Below are positions 1-8,180 of a stretch of 23,375 nucleotides of DNA, in pieces. The translations under genes and the position numbers were made by a program. How positions within the stretch are numbered: position 1 is the stretch's first letter; each line of letters starts with the position of its first letter. Under the pieces are notes generated by a model. It saw only the letters and a list, made by a program, of their open reading frames with translations, made no database searches and was not told the DNA's origin. Source of the DNA: Vulcanimicrobiota bacterium. GTDB taxonomy: Bacteria > Vulcanimicrobiota > Vulcanimicrobiia > Vulcanimicrobiales > Vulcanimicrobiaceae. The stretch covers positions 2,653 through 26,027 of the forward strand of contig PMFP01000169.1 of the NCBI GenBank assembly GCA_003155175.1, written 5' to 3'.

Positions 1-124
1 CAACCGCCTTTTCGTCGGTGACGAGCACGGTCGCGCCCAGGCCGGCCAGGACGTGCGAGCAGGCGACGCCGCTTTTCCCCAGGCCGATCACGAGCCACGT
101 CTGCCCGCGCAACGATTCGATCAT
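1..124 (-). CDS. murD: MurD, UDP-N-acetylmuramoylalanine--D-glutamate ligase (N-terminal fragment, cut by window edge)
   Basis: Only the first 41 codons are inside the window; the rest lies beyond position 1. The visible protein starts MIESLRGQTWLVIGLGKSGV and continues to a second beta strand ending in TDE. This is the N-terminal Rossmann-like UMAG-binding domain of MurD, with the family's GLGKSG loop at residues 14-19. MurD adds D-glutamate to UDP-MurNAc-L-Ala in the cytoplasm. The ATG (122-124) overlaps the mraY stop codon in the string ATGA, so translation is probably coupled to mraY. Position after mraY is the classic dcw order. The fragment is short, but the motif plus context makes the call firm; only the catalytic domains are unseen. 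Confidence 0.9.
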   Translation of the reverse strand, partial: MIESLRGQTWLVIGLGKSGVACSHVLAGLGATVLVTDEKAV

Positions 125-1080
125 CGCACCAGCGCCAGTCCGAGCAGCGAGCAGCCCAGCGACGCCGCCCAGAACATGCCCGTCACTTTCGTCTCCGGCC
201 AGCCTCCGAGCTCGAAGTGATGGTGCAGCGGACTCATCCGGAAGATGCGTTTGCCGCCGCTCGCCTTGAAATAGGCGACCTGAACGATCACCGACAGCGC
301 TTCGGCAACGAAGACGCCGCCGACGAGAATCAGCAGCAGCATTTGGCCGGAGAGAATCGCGACGCTCGACAGCAGCGCGCCCAGCGCGAGCGAGCCCGTA
401 TCGCCCATGAACATCTTGGCCGGATGCCGGTTGTAGAGCAAAAAGCCGAAGCACGCTCCCACGCCCAAAAGGGCCGCCTCCTGGGGTACGAAAACGCCCG
501 CGCTCCCAGCGGCGTACGCCATCACGGCCAGCGGCGGAATCGCCGCGCCGGTCGCAAGACCGTCGAGACCGTCGGTCAAATTGACGGCGTGAATCGTGCC
601 GGTAATCGCGCATATTCCGAGCAGAAGCCAAAGCCAGTGCGGCGCGGCGATCGTCGTCGTGCCTGCGTGAAAGAGCACGTCGCGCGGGAAAATCGCATTC
701 GAATCCGAGCACAGCCGAAGAAACAGCACCGCGACCAGCGCGCTGGCCAGGAACTTCGTGCGCGCGCGCAGCCCCTGGTTCTTGCCGCGACGGATCGAGA
801 GAAAATCGTCGCAAAACCCGATCGCGCCGCAGGCCGCGACGACGAAGAACGTCTGCACGGCGAGCGGAAGTCCGGGGCTAAACGCCAGCGGCAACAACGC
901 CAGCACGAACACGACCCCACCCATCGTCGGCGTTCCGGTCTTCTTTTGATGCGTTTCGGGCGCGTCTTCGTACGCGTGCTGCTGTAGACGAAGTCCGCGA
1001 AGGAGCGCGAGCACGGCGGCGCCGCCGGCGGCCGCCGCAACGAATCCGAACAGGAACGGCCAAAGCAACGAACCGTTCAT
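121..1080 (-). CDS. mraY: MraY, phospho-N-acetylmuramoyl-pentapeptide transferase
   Basis: Integral membrane enzyme of 319 residues that transfers phospho-MurNAc-pentapeptide from UDP to undecaprenyl phosphate, giving lipid I. Visible signatures are the Asp pair at D91-D92 (FCDDFL), the NLTDGLDG loop at 167-174, MGDTGS at 225-230, and the HHH motif at 286-288 in the last cytoplasmic loop. About ten hydrophobic segments alternate with these loops, as in the family. The same reading frame is open far upstream (to 1902), but that extension lies over the preceding gene and is Arg-rich shadow sequence. The ATG at 1078-1080 gives the normal length and forms an ATGA overlap with the stop of the upstream gene. 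The 3' end overlaps the murD start in the same way. Confidence 0.97.
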   Translation of the reverse strand: MNGSLLWPFLFGFVAAAAGGAAVLALLRGLRLQQHAYEDAPETHQKKTGTPTMGGVVFVLALLPLAFSPGLPLAVQTFFVVAACGAIGFCDDFLSIRRGKNQGLRARTKFLASALVAVLFLRLCSDSNAIFPRDVLFHAGTTTIAAPHWLWLLLGICAITGTIHAVNLTDGLDGLATGAAIPPLAVMAYAAGSAGVFVPQEAALLGVGACFGFLLYNRHPAKMFMGDTGSLALGALLSSVAILSGQMLLLILVGGVFVAEALSVIVQVAYFKASGGKRIFRMSPLHHHFELGGWPETKVTGMFWAASLGCSLLGLALVR

Positions 1081-1784
1081 CCCGGCCTCTCGACGAGCGG
1101 ATTGCCGTCGCTCGCGCCGCGCCACTTCAACACGACGATCGGCGTTTGTTCGTCGCCGTTGCCGTGCGGATTGTCCAGCAGCGCGTTCGCCACGCACGTA
1201 CGCGCGACGCAGGCTGACGCGCCCAGCACCTTGGCTCTCTCCAGATCGTTCACGTCCACGACGGCGCACGCGATGCCCGTGCGTTCGCAGACCGATTGGG
1301 CGAACGCGTCGGGTTCGCGGGGCGCGAGCACGATCGCGCGCTCGTAGGGAGCCAGGGTCCCGGTGTATCCGTCGATGGCCGTGATGGACTCGCCCAAGAT
1401 CTCGTAGAACGCGCCGCGCTTGCCGCTCAAGCGTCCGACCGCGTGCATCGCAGCTGCGTAGAAGACTTTCCAGGCGCCGGCGTCGTCGATGACGAGTTGC
1501 AAGGACTCGGGCTGATTGACCGTCGCGAGCGCGCCCGCGCGTCGCGACAGCGCGTACGCGAGTTTCGACGGACGGACGAATTCGGCCGGAACGAACTGGC
1601 CCTGCGCGATCGCGACCGCGGTTTCCGAGATCGCGATCACGTCGCCGGGAGCGGCGATCCCGCGGACGGCATCGCGAACGATGCCCGGCAGGTCGTCGCC
1701 TCCACGCACCAACGCCGTTCGGACGGGAATCGCGACCAGGCCCGCCGGCACTTCGGGGCGCGTGACGGCCAAGCGTCCCCTCAC
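1077..1784 (-). CDS. CofE-like F420-0:gamma-glutamyl-ligase-family protein inside the dcw operon
   Basis: Predicted 235-residue cytoplasmic protein. It resembles the bacterial branch of coenzyme F420-0:L-glutamate ligases (COG1478-type), recognised from GDVIAISETAVAIAQGQ (residues 47-63), an AIDGYTG turn (137-142), a VVDVNDL strand (175-181) and the C-terminal DNPHGNGDEQTPIVVLK stretch (204-220). True CofE joins L-Glu to F420-0 through a gamma-glutamyl bond using GTP. I see no other F420 gene here, so the substrate is unknown. The GTG at 1782-1784 overlaps the murF stop (GTGA) and has a GAGGAA Shine-Dalgarno 8 nt upstream. A GTG at 1788-1790 is also possible but too close to that site. The gene's stop overlaps the mraY ATG. 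This double coupling suggests a role in peptidoglycan precursor synthesis, but that is inference. Confidence 0.75.
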   Translation of the reverse strand: MRGRLAVTRPEVPAGLVAIPVRTALVRGGDDLPGIVRDAVRGIAAPGDVIAISETAVAIAQGQFVPAEFVRPSKLAYALSRRAGALATVNQPESLQLVIDDAGAWKVFYAAAMHAVGRLSGKRGAFYEILGESITAIDGYTGTLAPYERAIVLAPREPDAFAQSVCERTGIACAVVDVNDLERAKVLGASACVARTCVANALLDNPHGNGDEQTPIVVLKWRGASDGNPLVERPG

Positions 1785-3160
1785 GAGCACATTTCCTCGA
1801 GCACTTCCTCCAATTTGTACTTTCGCGATCCTTTGAGCAAGATGACGTCGCCCTCGCGTCCGTTCTCGGCCAGCCACGACGACGCGTCGCGATTGGTTGC
1901 AAAGAACACGATCCGTTCCGGCGTCAGACCCGCGTCTCGCGCGCCGCGTGCGAGGCGCTCCGCGAACTCACCGCCGACCAACAGGACGTCGACGGCATGC
2001 TCGGCAGCGCGCGCGCCGACGCGTTCGTGCAACGCACCGGCTTCCCCGCCCAGTTCGGCCATGCTGGCGAGGACGGCGATGTGACGACTCGCCGGCTCGA
2101 GGGCGAACGCGTCGAGCGCGGCGAGCGTCCCGGCCGCGTTGGCGTTATAGGCATCGAAGATCGCCGTCGCTCCCGAAGGCAGCGTCGTCTTCTCGTAGCG
2201 GCCTTCCGGCAGCCGCAAATCCGCCAGAGCGGCCGCGATCTCTTCGAACGGGACGCCGAGCTCCAGCGCGGCTGCCGCGGCGGCCGCCGCGTTCGCGCGA
2301 TTGTGCGCTCCCGGAACGCGAACCTCGACCGGCGCGCTTCGTGCAACCTCGCCCGCGCGGTCGATCAGCAGATCCGTGCCGACGAGCGAGGTGAGCCGTC
2401 CCGCCGTAGGCCGGTCCTCACCGGAGTCCGCCGAAAGGAACCAATGCGGCGCGCGGGCCAACTCCGGCGAGCGCCGCACCGAGGCGGCGTCGTCGAGATT
2501 CAGGACGGCGCGCGCTCCGCGTCCGAAAATCGCCCACTTCGTTTCTTCCAGCCGCTCCCGCGAGCCCATGATCTCGAGGTGCGCGTCGCCGATGTTCGTG
2601 AGGACGCCAACGTCCGGTCTCACGATCTCCACTAAAGCGGAAATGTCGCCGAATTTTCGCGCGCCCATTTCGACGACGAGCGCGTCGTGCTCGTCGTTGT
2701 CGGCGGCAAGCAGCAGCTTGCTCACGCCGATTTCGTTGTTTTCGTTGGCGGGTGCGGACAGGACGCGCGAGCCGAACCGCAGCTGCAGCAGCTGGGCGGC
2801 GAAGAACTTGGTCGTCGTCTTCCCGGCACTTCCCGTGATGCCGAGCACGCTGCCGCGGAAGCGGGCGCGCGCCAGCCCGGCCAGCTTCATATAGGCCCCG
2901 AGCGTATCCGCGACGACCAGCGCGGTCACGTCGCCGGCGGCGGTATCGGCGCGCGCGACGATGACCGCCGCCGCACCGCGCTCGACCGCCCGATCCGTAA
3001 ACTCGTGACCGTCGTACCGATCGCCACACAACGCGAGAAACGCGTCGCCCGGCTCGAGCGTGCGCGTGTCGGTGACGACGCGCAAGAACGCCGGCGCCCG
3101 ATGGGGCCGCAGCACGCGCGCGCGCAGCGCTTCGACCGCGACGTCGAACGGAATTCTCAT
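1781..3160 (-). CDS. murF: MurF, UDP-N-acetylmuramoyl-tripeptide--D-alanyl-D-alanine ligase
   Basis: Cytoplasmic ATP-dependent ligase of 459 residues that adds D-Ala-D-Ala to UDP-MurNAc-tripeptide. The N-terminal substrate domain carries the TDTR motif (30-33). The central ATPase domain has the P-loop GITGSAGKTTTK (107-118), the MurF-type NENNEIGVS segment (139-147), and the VEMGARKFGDI and LTNIGDAHLE motifs that follow. The C-terminal ligase domain contains DAYNANAAG. Length is normal for the family. The ATG (3158-3160) overlaps the murE stop in ATGA, and its own stop sits in the GTGA start of the gamma-glutamyl-ligase-like gene. Nothing looks broken or unusual. Confidence 0.96.
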   Translation of the reverse strand: MRIPFDVAVEALRARVLRPHRAPAFLRVVTDTRTLEPGDAFLALCGDRYDGHEFTDRAVERGAAAVIVARADTAAGDVTALVVADTLGAYMKLAGLARARFRGSVLGITGSAGKTTTKFFAAQLLQLRFGSRVLSAPANENNEIGVSKLLLAADNDEHDALVVEMGARKFGDISALVEIVRPDVGVLTNIGDAHLEIMGSRERLEETKWAIFGRGARAVLNLDDAASVRRSPELARAPHWFLSADSGEDRPTAGRLTSLVGTDLLIDRAGEVARSAPVEVRVPGAHNRANAAAAAAAALELGVPFEEIAAALADLRLPEGRYEKTTLPSGATAIFDAYNANAAGTLAALDAFALEPASRHIAVLASMAELGGEAGALHERVGARAAEHAVDVLLVGGEFAERLARGARDAGLTPERIVFFATNRDASSWLAENGREGDVILLKGSRKYKLEEVLEEMCS

Positions 3161-4620
3161 GCGGAAAATCCGCGCCGGCGCAGCGCGTCGCGAGCGACCG
3201 CAACGTCGTCGAATTCGATCACGCGCTTTCCGACGATCTGTTTTCGCTCGTGCCCTTTGCCGGCGACGAGCACGACGTCTCCCCGGCGCGCCTCGCGCAC
3301 CGCGGTCTCGATGGCCAAACGACGGTCGGGGATGGCCTTGAAACGGTTCTCGTCGCCGATTCCAGCCGCGATCTCTCTCAGAATCGCGTCGGGGTCTTCG
3401 CCACGGGGATTGTCGTTGGTCAGATAGATCCGGTCGGCAAGATTTGCTGCAACCGCGCCCATCTGCGGGCGCTTGCCGCGATCGCGTTCGCCGCCGCAGC
3501 CGAAGACCAGGCCGATCGCGCCGGCCGACGTTTCGCGAACCGTTGCGAGCGCGTTCTCGAGCGCATCCGGCGTGTGAGCGTAATCCACGATCACGTCCAC
3601 GTCGCCCCCGCCGACGTGTTCCATGCGGCCCGGGACGCGCGCCAGGGTCTTGATGCCCTTCGCGCTGGCCGCGTCTTCAACGCCCAGCAGTCTCGCCGCG
3701 GCGACGGCGGCGAGCGCGTTGGCGACGTTAAAGCGCCCCGGCAGGTTGACTTCGAACTCGACGCCGTCGAGAGAAAAGGCGCTCCCGTTCGGCCGCAGCC
3801 GGACGCCGCGCGGCCGCAAATCCGCTTCGCGCTCCAACGCGTACGTGCGCGTCGGGACGCGAAGCGCGCATTCGGGAGCCCAACTCGCGCCGTGCGAATC
3901 GTCCGCGTTGAGGACGCACGCGTTCGCCGTTTCGAAAAGCCGGTGTTTGGCCGCCGCGTACGCTTCGAGCGAACCGTGAAAGTCGAGGTGGTCGCGCGTG
4001 ACGTTCGTGAGAACGCCGACCGCGAACCGCACGTCGGCGACGCGGTCGAGCGCCAACGCGTGCGAGCTGACTTCCATCGCCACGGCGCGCGCTCCGGCGT
4101 CGCGCATGTGCGCGAGCAAAGCCTGCAGCACCGGCGCGAGCGGCGTCGTATTTGCCAGGTCCCACTTTTTTCCGCCGAACTCCGCGCCGATCGTACCGAT
4201 GACGCCGCACGGCACTCCACCCGCGCCGAGCATCGCCGCGACCATACGCGCGGTCGTCGTCTTACCGTTCGTGCCGGTGATGCCGACGACGTGAACCTGC
4301 TGAGAGGGATCGCCGAAAAAAGCCGACGCGAAAGAACTGAGCGCGCGTCGCGTGTCGGGGACGCGAATCACGCTTACGTTCGGCGGAGCGTCGAAGACGA
4401 CGCCGTTCTCGATCGCCACCGCCGCCGCGCCCCTGGCGACCGCCTGCTGCAAGAAGTCGTGGCCGTCCCGGAGCGCGCCGCGAACGGCGACGAACAGCGC
4501 GCCGGCGCGCACCGTGCGGGAATCCGCCGTCACGTCGGTTATCGTTCGTTGGCCGTTGCCGCTGAGCTCCGGTTCGCCGGGCAGGCGCGCAACGAGCTGC
4601 GCGATGCCGCGTTCGTTCAC
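3157..4620 (-). CDS. murE: MurE, UDP-N-acetylmuramoyl-L-alanyl-D-glutamate--meso-diaminopimelate ligase
   Basis: Cytoplasmic ligase of 487 residues adding the third amino acid of the stem peptide. Visible are TADSRTV (31-37) in the uridine-binding domain, the P-loop GTNGKTTT (116-123), NTTP (157-160), EVSSHAL (183-189), DYAHTPDAL (346-354), and GCGGERDRGKRPQM (374-387). DNPRGED at 403-409 is the DNPR signature linked to meso-diaminopimelate specificity rather than L-lysine, so the wall is probably DAP-type. The frame is open well upstream into ftsI, but that part is a shadow. The GTG at 4618-4620 gives the usual length and overlaps the ftsI stop as GTGA. The 3' end overlaps the murF start. 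Confidence 0.96.
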   Translation of the reverse strand: MNERGIAQLVARLPGEPELSGNGQRTITDVTADSRTVRAGALFVAVRGALRDGHDFLQQAVARGAAAVAIENGVVFDAPPNVSVIRVPDTRRALSSFASAFFGDPSQQVHVVGITGTNGKTTTARMVAAMLGAGGVPCGVIGTIGAEFGGKKWDLANTTPLAPVLQALLAHMRDAGARAVAMEVSSHALALDRVADVRFAVGVLTNVTRDHLDFHGSLEAYAAAKHRLFETANACVLNADDSHGASWAPECALRVPTRTYALEREADLRPRGVRLRPNGSAFSLDGVEFEVNLPGRFNVANALAAVAAARLLGVEDAASAKGIKTLARVPGRMEHVGGGDVDVIVDYAHTPDALENALATVRETSAGAIGLVFGCGGERDRGKRPQMGAVAANLADRIYLTNDNPRGEDPDAILREIAAGIGDENRFKAIPDRRLAIETAVREARRGDVVLVAGKGHERKQIVGKRVIEFDDVAVARDALRRRGFSA

Positions 4621-6371
4621 CGCGCGGCGCCCGGCGCGCGCGGCGGCGGCGTGACTTGCGGGAGCACGCCCGAGTAGAGCATCGCGGCGCGCGCGATTTT
4701 CGCAAACGCCGGGGCGGCGACGACGCTGCCGTAGTACGAGCCGAGCGGACGTTCGACTTTCACGTAAATGACGTAGCGCGGATGCTCGTATGGAACCATG
4801 CCGATGAAAGAAGCGGCGTACGACCCCGCCCGGTATTGGCCGTCGACGACCATCTGCGCCGTACCCGTCTTTCCGGCGGTCGAATATCCGGGGATCTGCG
4901 CGGTCGGATTCCCCGTTCCCGCGAGAACGACTTGCCGCAAGAACGCGCGCAGCGTCGCCGCGGTGCGCTCGGAGAAAACGCGGCGCTCGACTTCGGGGCC
5001 GTAGGCGTAAAGCGTGCGACCGTCCGCGCTCTGGATGGCGCGCAGAATGCGCGGCCGCATCGAGATTCCGCCGTTCGCGATCGCGCAGTAAAAGCGCGCC
5101 ATCGCCAGGGGCGTCACCGAAACGCCCTGTCCGAACGACATCGTCGCCAGCGACGAGTCGCTCCATTGCGAAGGCGGGGGAACGATGCCGGGGTTCTCGC
5201 CGGGCAGACCGATTTGCGTGGGATCGCCGAAACCGGCCTTGCGCTCCATCTCGTAGAACGTCTTGTCGCCGAGCGAGAGGCCGATCTCCGCGGCGCCGAC
5301 GTTATGCGAATATTGGACGATCTGCTCGACGGTTTCGCTTCCGCCTTGGTTGGCCATGAAGCCGTCCTCGGCGTTGTGAATGGTGCGGCCGCCGACTTGA
5401 ATCTCGTCGCGGGCGGGAAAACGCGACGTCGCCGATATCTTTCCCGATTCCAATCCCGCCGCGACCGTGAGCAGCTTGAACGTGGAGCCGGGTTCGTACG
5501 CGTCCATGACCGCGCGATCGCGCCGGTGATCGTCGTCGAATGCGTAGAAGCGGTTGGGATCGAAATCGGGAGCGTTGGCCATCGCAAGAACTTCGCCGGT
5601 CCACGGATCCATGACGATCGCGGTTCCGTCGAGTGCGTGGAACTTCGACACTTGCTCGTGGAGCGCTTGCTCCGCAACGAACTGTAGATACGAATCGATG
5701 GTCAGGACGACGTCGAGGCCCGGCTCGGCGGGAACGACGACGCTCTCTTTGCCGAAAGGAATCGGGCGCCCGAACTCGTCGGCCTCCAACGTAACCTTAC
5801 CCGAGCGTCCGCGCAAGAGATCGTCGAACGAGTATTCCGCGCCGTCCAGTCCGTTTTCGTCCGTCCCGGTGAAGCCGAGCACGGTGGACGCGGTCGTTCC
5901 CGCGGCGTCCACGCGCCTGCCGCTGTCCTCTTGCTCGAGCTGGATGCCCGGCAGGTCGAGCGCGGCTACTCTGGCGGCCGTTTCGTTGGGAATCTTGCGG
6001 GCGATCCAGGCGAACCAAAGGTGGCGATCGTGGATGGTCGCGATCAGCGCCGGGTCGAGCTTGCCGAAGATGCCTTCGAGCTTCGCGACGGTCGCGTCGG
6101 CATCCACGACGTCGTGCGGAACGACGAACGCGCTCTGCGAAGGCAGAGAGCGAACCATGACGACGCCGCTCCGGTCCAAAATGCTGCCGCGCCTGGCGAA
6201 AACTTCGACCGTATCCGAGCGTTGCGCCAACGCCTCGCGCGCGAGGGCCGGACCGCGCACGACTTGCACGTAGTAGAGTCGCCAAACCAAGAACGCCGCA
6301 ATGGCCGCACAGATGTAAAAGAACGTCTTGGCGCGCATGGGCCCGACGCGCGCGAACGTTCTGTTGTGCAT
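4617..6371 (-). CDS. ftsI: FtsI/PBP2-like septal peptidoglycan transpeptidase
   Basis: Monofunctional class B penicillin-binding protein of 584 residues that cross-links septal peptidoglycan in the periplasm. A single N-terminal membrane anchor lies at about residues 16-35 after a short basic tail. A PBP dimerisation domain follows (RRGSILDRSG at 60-69). The transpeptidase domain shows all three active-site motifs: STFK with the catalytic Ser296, SHN at 355-357, and KTG at 501-503. There is no PASTA repeat; the tail is Pro/Ala-rich. The ATG at 6369-6371 follows a purine-rich GGGGAGGG run that is rather close; a second Met at residue 12 is an alternative start. The gene sits 22 nt after ftsL and overlaps murE, the standard dcw order. 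Confidence 0.95.
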   Translation of the reverse strand: MHNRTFARVGPMRAKTFFYICAAIAAFLVWRLYYVQVVRGPALAREALAQRSDTVEVFARRGSILDRSGVVMVRSLPSQSAFVVPHDVVDADATVAKLEGIFGKLDPALIATIHDRHLWFAWIARKIPNETAARVAALDLPGIQLEQEDSGRRVDAAGTTASTVLGFTGTDENGLDGAEYSFDDLLRGRSGKVTLEADEFGRPIPFGKESVVVPAEPGLDVVLTIDSYLQFVAEQALHEQVSKFHALDGTAIVMDPWTGEVLAMANAPDFDPNRFYAFDDDHRRDRAVMDAYEPGSTFKLLTVAAGLESGKISATSRFPARDEIQVGGRTIHNAEDGFMANQGGSETVEQIVQYSHNVGAAEIGLSLGDKTFYEMERKAGFGDPTQIGLPGENPGIVPPPSQWSDSSLATMSFGQGVSVTPLAMARFYCAIANGGISMRPRILRAIQSADGRTLYAYGPEVERRVFSERTAATLRAFLRQVVLAGTGNPTAQIPGYSTAGKTGTAQMVVDGQYRAGSYAASFIGMVPYEHPRYVIYVKVERPLGSYYGSVVAAPAFAKIARAAMLYSGVLPQVTPPPRAPGAAR

Positions 6372-6393
6372 ACCCTCCCCGCTCCGCCCTTAG

Positions 6394-6804
6394 CTAGTGC
6401 GAAGTCAGGAGTGCGAGATGCGGCGTGATCGACGAAGCCGGCGGCGAGATGACGACGAAGCGCTGCGGATCTTTCATGCCGAGTTTTGCCGCGATGGAAG
6501 CCAGGCGACGATCCGAGCTGAGGGCTTCGAGCTTGTCGTCGAGCCGCGCCGTCTCTTCCAGAAGCGCTTCGCGCTGGGCGTGCGCGCGATTGACGGCGTA
6601 GGTGAGTCCCGTCAGGTTCGACGTCAGCATCACGTATCCGAGCAGCATGACCGACACGATCGCCAGCGTGAACGTCACTTGGGCGATCCCCGCGTAGCGG
6701 CCCCGGACGCTGCGAACGACGCGCCGCTGCGCGGCGGACTTCGCACTGCGCGGGTTGTCGATGCGATGAGGGCGTCGCTCGAGATGCTCGCGCTGAACCA
6801 TCAT
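6394..6804 (-). CDS. ftsL: FtsL-like septum protein
   Basis: Small bitopic membrane protein of 136 residues with a basic cytoplasmic tail (about 1-37), one membrane helix (about 38-60) and a periplasmic leucine-zipper-like helix (about 66-98). A KLGM motif follows at 107-110, then a beta-like segment RFVVI. This layout, the size and the location between rsmH and ftsI identify FtsL, which scaffolds FtsB and FtsQ and activates the FtsWI synthase. Primary sequence in this family is poorly conserved, so context carries part of the call. Two adjacent ATG codons occur (6802-6804 and 6799-6801). The first overlaps the rsmH stop in ATGA and is preferred. No ftsQ is visible next to it. Confidence 0.85.
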   Translation of the reverse strand: MMVQREHLERRPHRIDNPRSAKSAAQRRVVRSVRGRYAGIAQVTFTLAIVSVMLLGYVMLTSNLTGLTYAVNRAHAQREALLEETARLDDKLEALSSDRRLASIAAKLGMKDPQRFVVISPPASSITPHLALLTSH

Positions 6805-7676
6805 CCGGCCTTCCGTTCGGCCGCGCGCATTTTCGCGCTTCGCGCGCGCGGGTTCTCCTCGCACTCGCCCTCGTCCGGCGTAACCGGCTTCTTCGTGAGA
6901 ACGTTCAGGCGGGAATCTTCGCGGAATTTCCGTTTCACGATGCGATCTTCGAGAGAGTGGAAGCTGATGGCGACCACGCGGCCGGCGCCGCGCAACCGGC
7001 CGACCGCCGAATCGAGGCCGTCGCGCAAGGCGTCGAGTTCGTCGTTGACGGCGATGCGAAGCGCCTGAAACACGCGCGTGGCCGGATGGATGCGTTCGCG
7101 ATGTCCCGGGCGATGCACCGCGCCGGCGACGAGCTTCGCAAAATCCGTCGTGGTCGTCGGCAGCGCGCCGATGGAGCGGCGTTCGACGATCGAGCGGGCG
7201 ATGCGTCGCGCCGAGCGCTCTTCGCCGTATTCGAAGAAAATGTCGGCGAGCTCGCGCTCGCTCGCGGTCGCGAGAACTTCGTAGGCGCTCTTTCCGGCAT
7301 GCGGGTTCATGCGCATGTCGAGCGGGCCGTCCTTCGAGAGCGAGAAACCGCGGTACGCCTCATCGAACTGCATCGAAGACACTCCCAAATCGAAGAGCAC
7401 CCCGTCCACTTGCGCCACGCCGAGATCGTCCAGCACGTCCGCCAGCCGGCGGAAATTGGCGCTCGCGAAGATCAGGTGGGAGGAATCGAGCGCACGCGCC
7501 CGTTCCACCGCCGTAGGATCCGAGTCCAACGCGATGACGCGGCCCGTCCCCGAGATCCGCTCCAGCATCGCACGCGTGTGACCGCCCGCACCGAAGGTCG
7601 CATCGACGTAAATCCCATCCGGCCGGATCGCCAAAAACTCCAGCGCAGGCTCCAGCAGAACCGAGACGTGACTCAA
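6801..7676 (-). CDS. rsmH: RsmH (MraW), 16S rRNA m4C1402 methyltransferase
   Basis: S-adenosylmethionine-dependent enzyme of 291 residues that N4-methylates C1402 of 16S rRNA. The N-terminus MSHVSVLLEPALE and the SAM loop DATFGAGGHT (25-34) are diagnostic. Further family motifs are LFDLGVSSMQFDEAYRGFS, GPLDMRMNP, and, near the C-terminus, GRVVAISFHSLEDRIVK. The start must be the TTG at 7674-7676. It is the only possible start between the conserved N-terminus and the in-frame mraZ stop 15 nt upstream, and it has no clear Shine-Dalgarno sequence, so expression probably relies on coupling to mraZ. The ORF's stop overlaps the ftsL ATG. Confidence 0.96.
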   Translation of the reverse strand: MSHVSVLLEPALEFLAIRPDGIYVDATFGAGGHTRAMLERISGTGRVIALDSDPTAVERARALDSSHLIFASANFRRLADVLDDLGVAQVDGVLFDLGVSSMQFDEAYRGFSLSKDGPLDMRMNPHAGKSAYEVLATASERELADIFFEYGEERSARRIARSIVERRSIGALPTTTTDFAKLVAGAVHRPGHRERIHPATRVFQALRIAVNDELDALRDGLDSAVGRLRGAGRVVAISFHSLEDRIVKRKFREDSRLNVLTKKPVTPDEGECEENPRARSAKMRAAERKAG

Positions 7677-7691
7677 GGAAGCAGCACCACA

Positions 7692-8135
7692 TCACAGCAG
7701 CCCGAGGTCCGCGATGAATTCCGCGACCTCGCCTTCCGGCGCGGCGTGCGCCGGATAGCGCTCCTTCGCCCAGATCTCAACGCGCGTGAGCGAACCCACC
7801 GATACGACGTCGCGTTCGATTCCGGCGTACTGTCGCAACGCGGCCGGAACGACGAGGCGGCCTTGCGCGTCGCACGCGACTTCTTCGGTGTTGGCGAACA
7901 GATGCCGCACTAAACGCCGGAAGCGCTCGTCCTTACGCGGCGCAGCTTCGAGCTGCGCGCAGAACTCGCCCCACGTCACGCTGGGATAGAGCGCGAGACA
8001 AGGTTCGGGCAAGGCGATGGTGATCACGAAGCCGGGGCCGAGGCGCTCGCGGAAGCGTGCGGGCACGATGAGCCGGCCCTTGTCGTCAAGAGCGTGCTCG
8101 GCCGAACCCAAAAAGCGCGGAAGATCCGCGTGCAC
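7692..8135 (-). CDS. mraZ: MraZ, transcriptional regulator of the dcw operon
   Basis: DNA-binding protein of 147 residues built of two SpoVT/AbrB-like swapped-hairpin domains, each with the MraZ core: DDKGRLIVPARFRE at 17-30 and DAQGRLVVPAALRQ at 89-102. In studied bacteria MraZ forms a ring that binds repeats upstream of its own operon and controls it. The start is GTG at 8133-8135, preceded by a GGGAGG Shine-Dalgarno (8141-8146) with 6 nt spacing. MraZ-box repeats and a promoter lie directly upstream. It is the first gene of the dcw operon and is in the same frame as rsmH, 15 nt apart. Confidence 0.96.
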   Translation of the reverse strand: MHADLPRFLGSAEHALDDKGRLIVPARFRERLGPGFVITIALPEPCLALYPSVTWGEFCAQLEAAPRKDERFRRLVRHLFANTEEVACDAQGRLVVPAALRQYAGIERDVVSVGSLTRVEIWAKERYPAHAAPEGEVAEFIADLGLL

Positions 8136-8140
8136 AAAGC

Positions 8141-8146
8141 CCTCCC
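8141..8146 (-). promoter_or_regulatory. Ribosome binding site of mraZ
   Basis: GGGAGG on the minus strand ends 5-6 nt before the GTG start of mraZ. It decides that GTG at 8133-8135 is the start. No ATG lies near this site in that frame. Confidence 0.7.
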
Positions 8147-8150
8147 AACG

Positions 8151-8180
8151 GCACCACTTTGCACCACTTCACACCACTAT
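8151..8180 (-). promoter_or_regulatory. MraZ box: three 10-bp direct repeats
   Basis: Read on the minus strand there are three consecutive 10-mers: ATAGTGGTGT, GAAGTGGTGC and AAAGTGGTGC. They share the core AGTGGTG with an exact 10-bp period, one helical turn. Known MraZ operators are arrays of short G-rich repeats at 10-bp spacing, of the AAAGTG type in mollicutes. The array begins inside the putative -10 element and spans the expected transcription start, between promoter and Shine-Dalgarno of mraZ. This fits autorepression by MraZ. Confidence 0.85.

Noticed and set aside
1081..1902. Upstream extension of the mraY frame
   Set aside because: It runs over the cofE-like gene and murF and is almost all Arg/Gly/Ala. 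MraY begins normally at 1080.
3250..4677. Long plus-strand open frame (475 codons) opposite murE
   Set aside because: It is antisense to an intact murE with all motifs. It is Arg/Ala/Asp-rich without recognisable domains, as expected from GC-rich codon shadowing.
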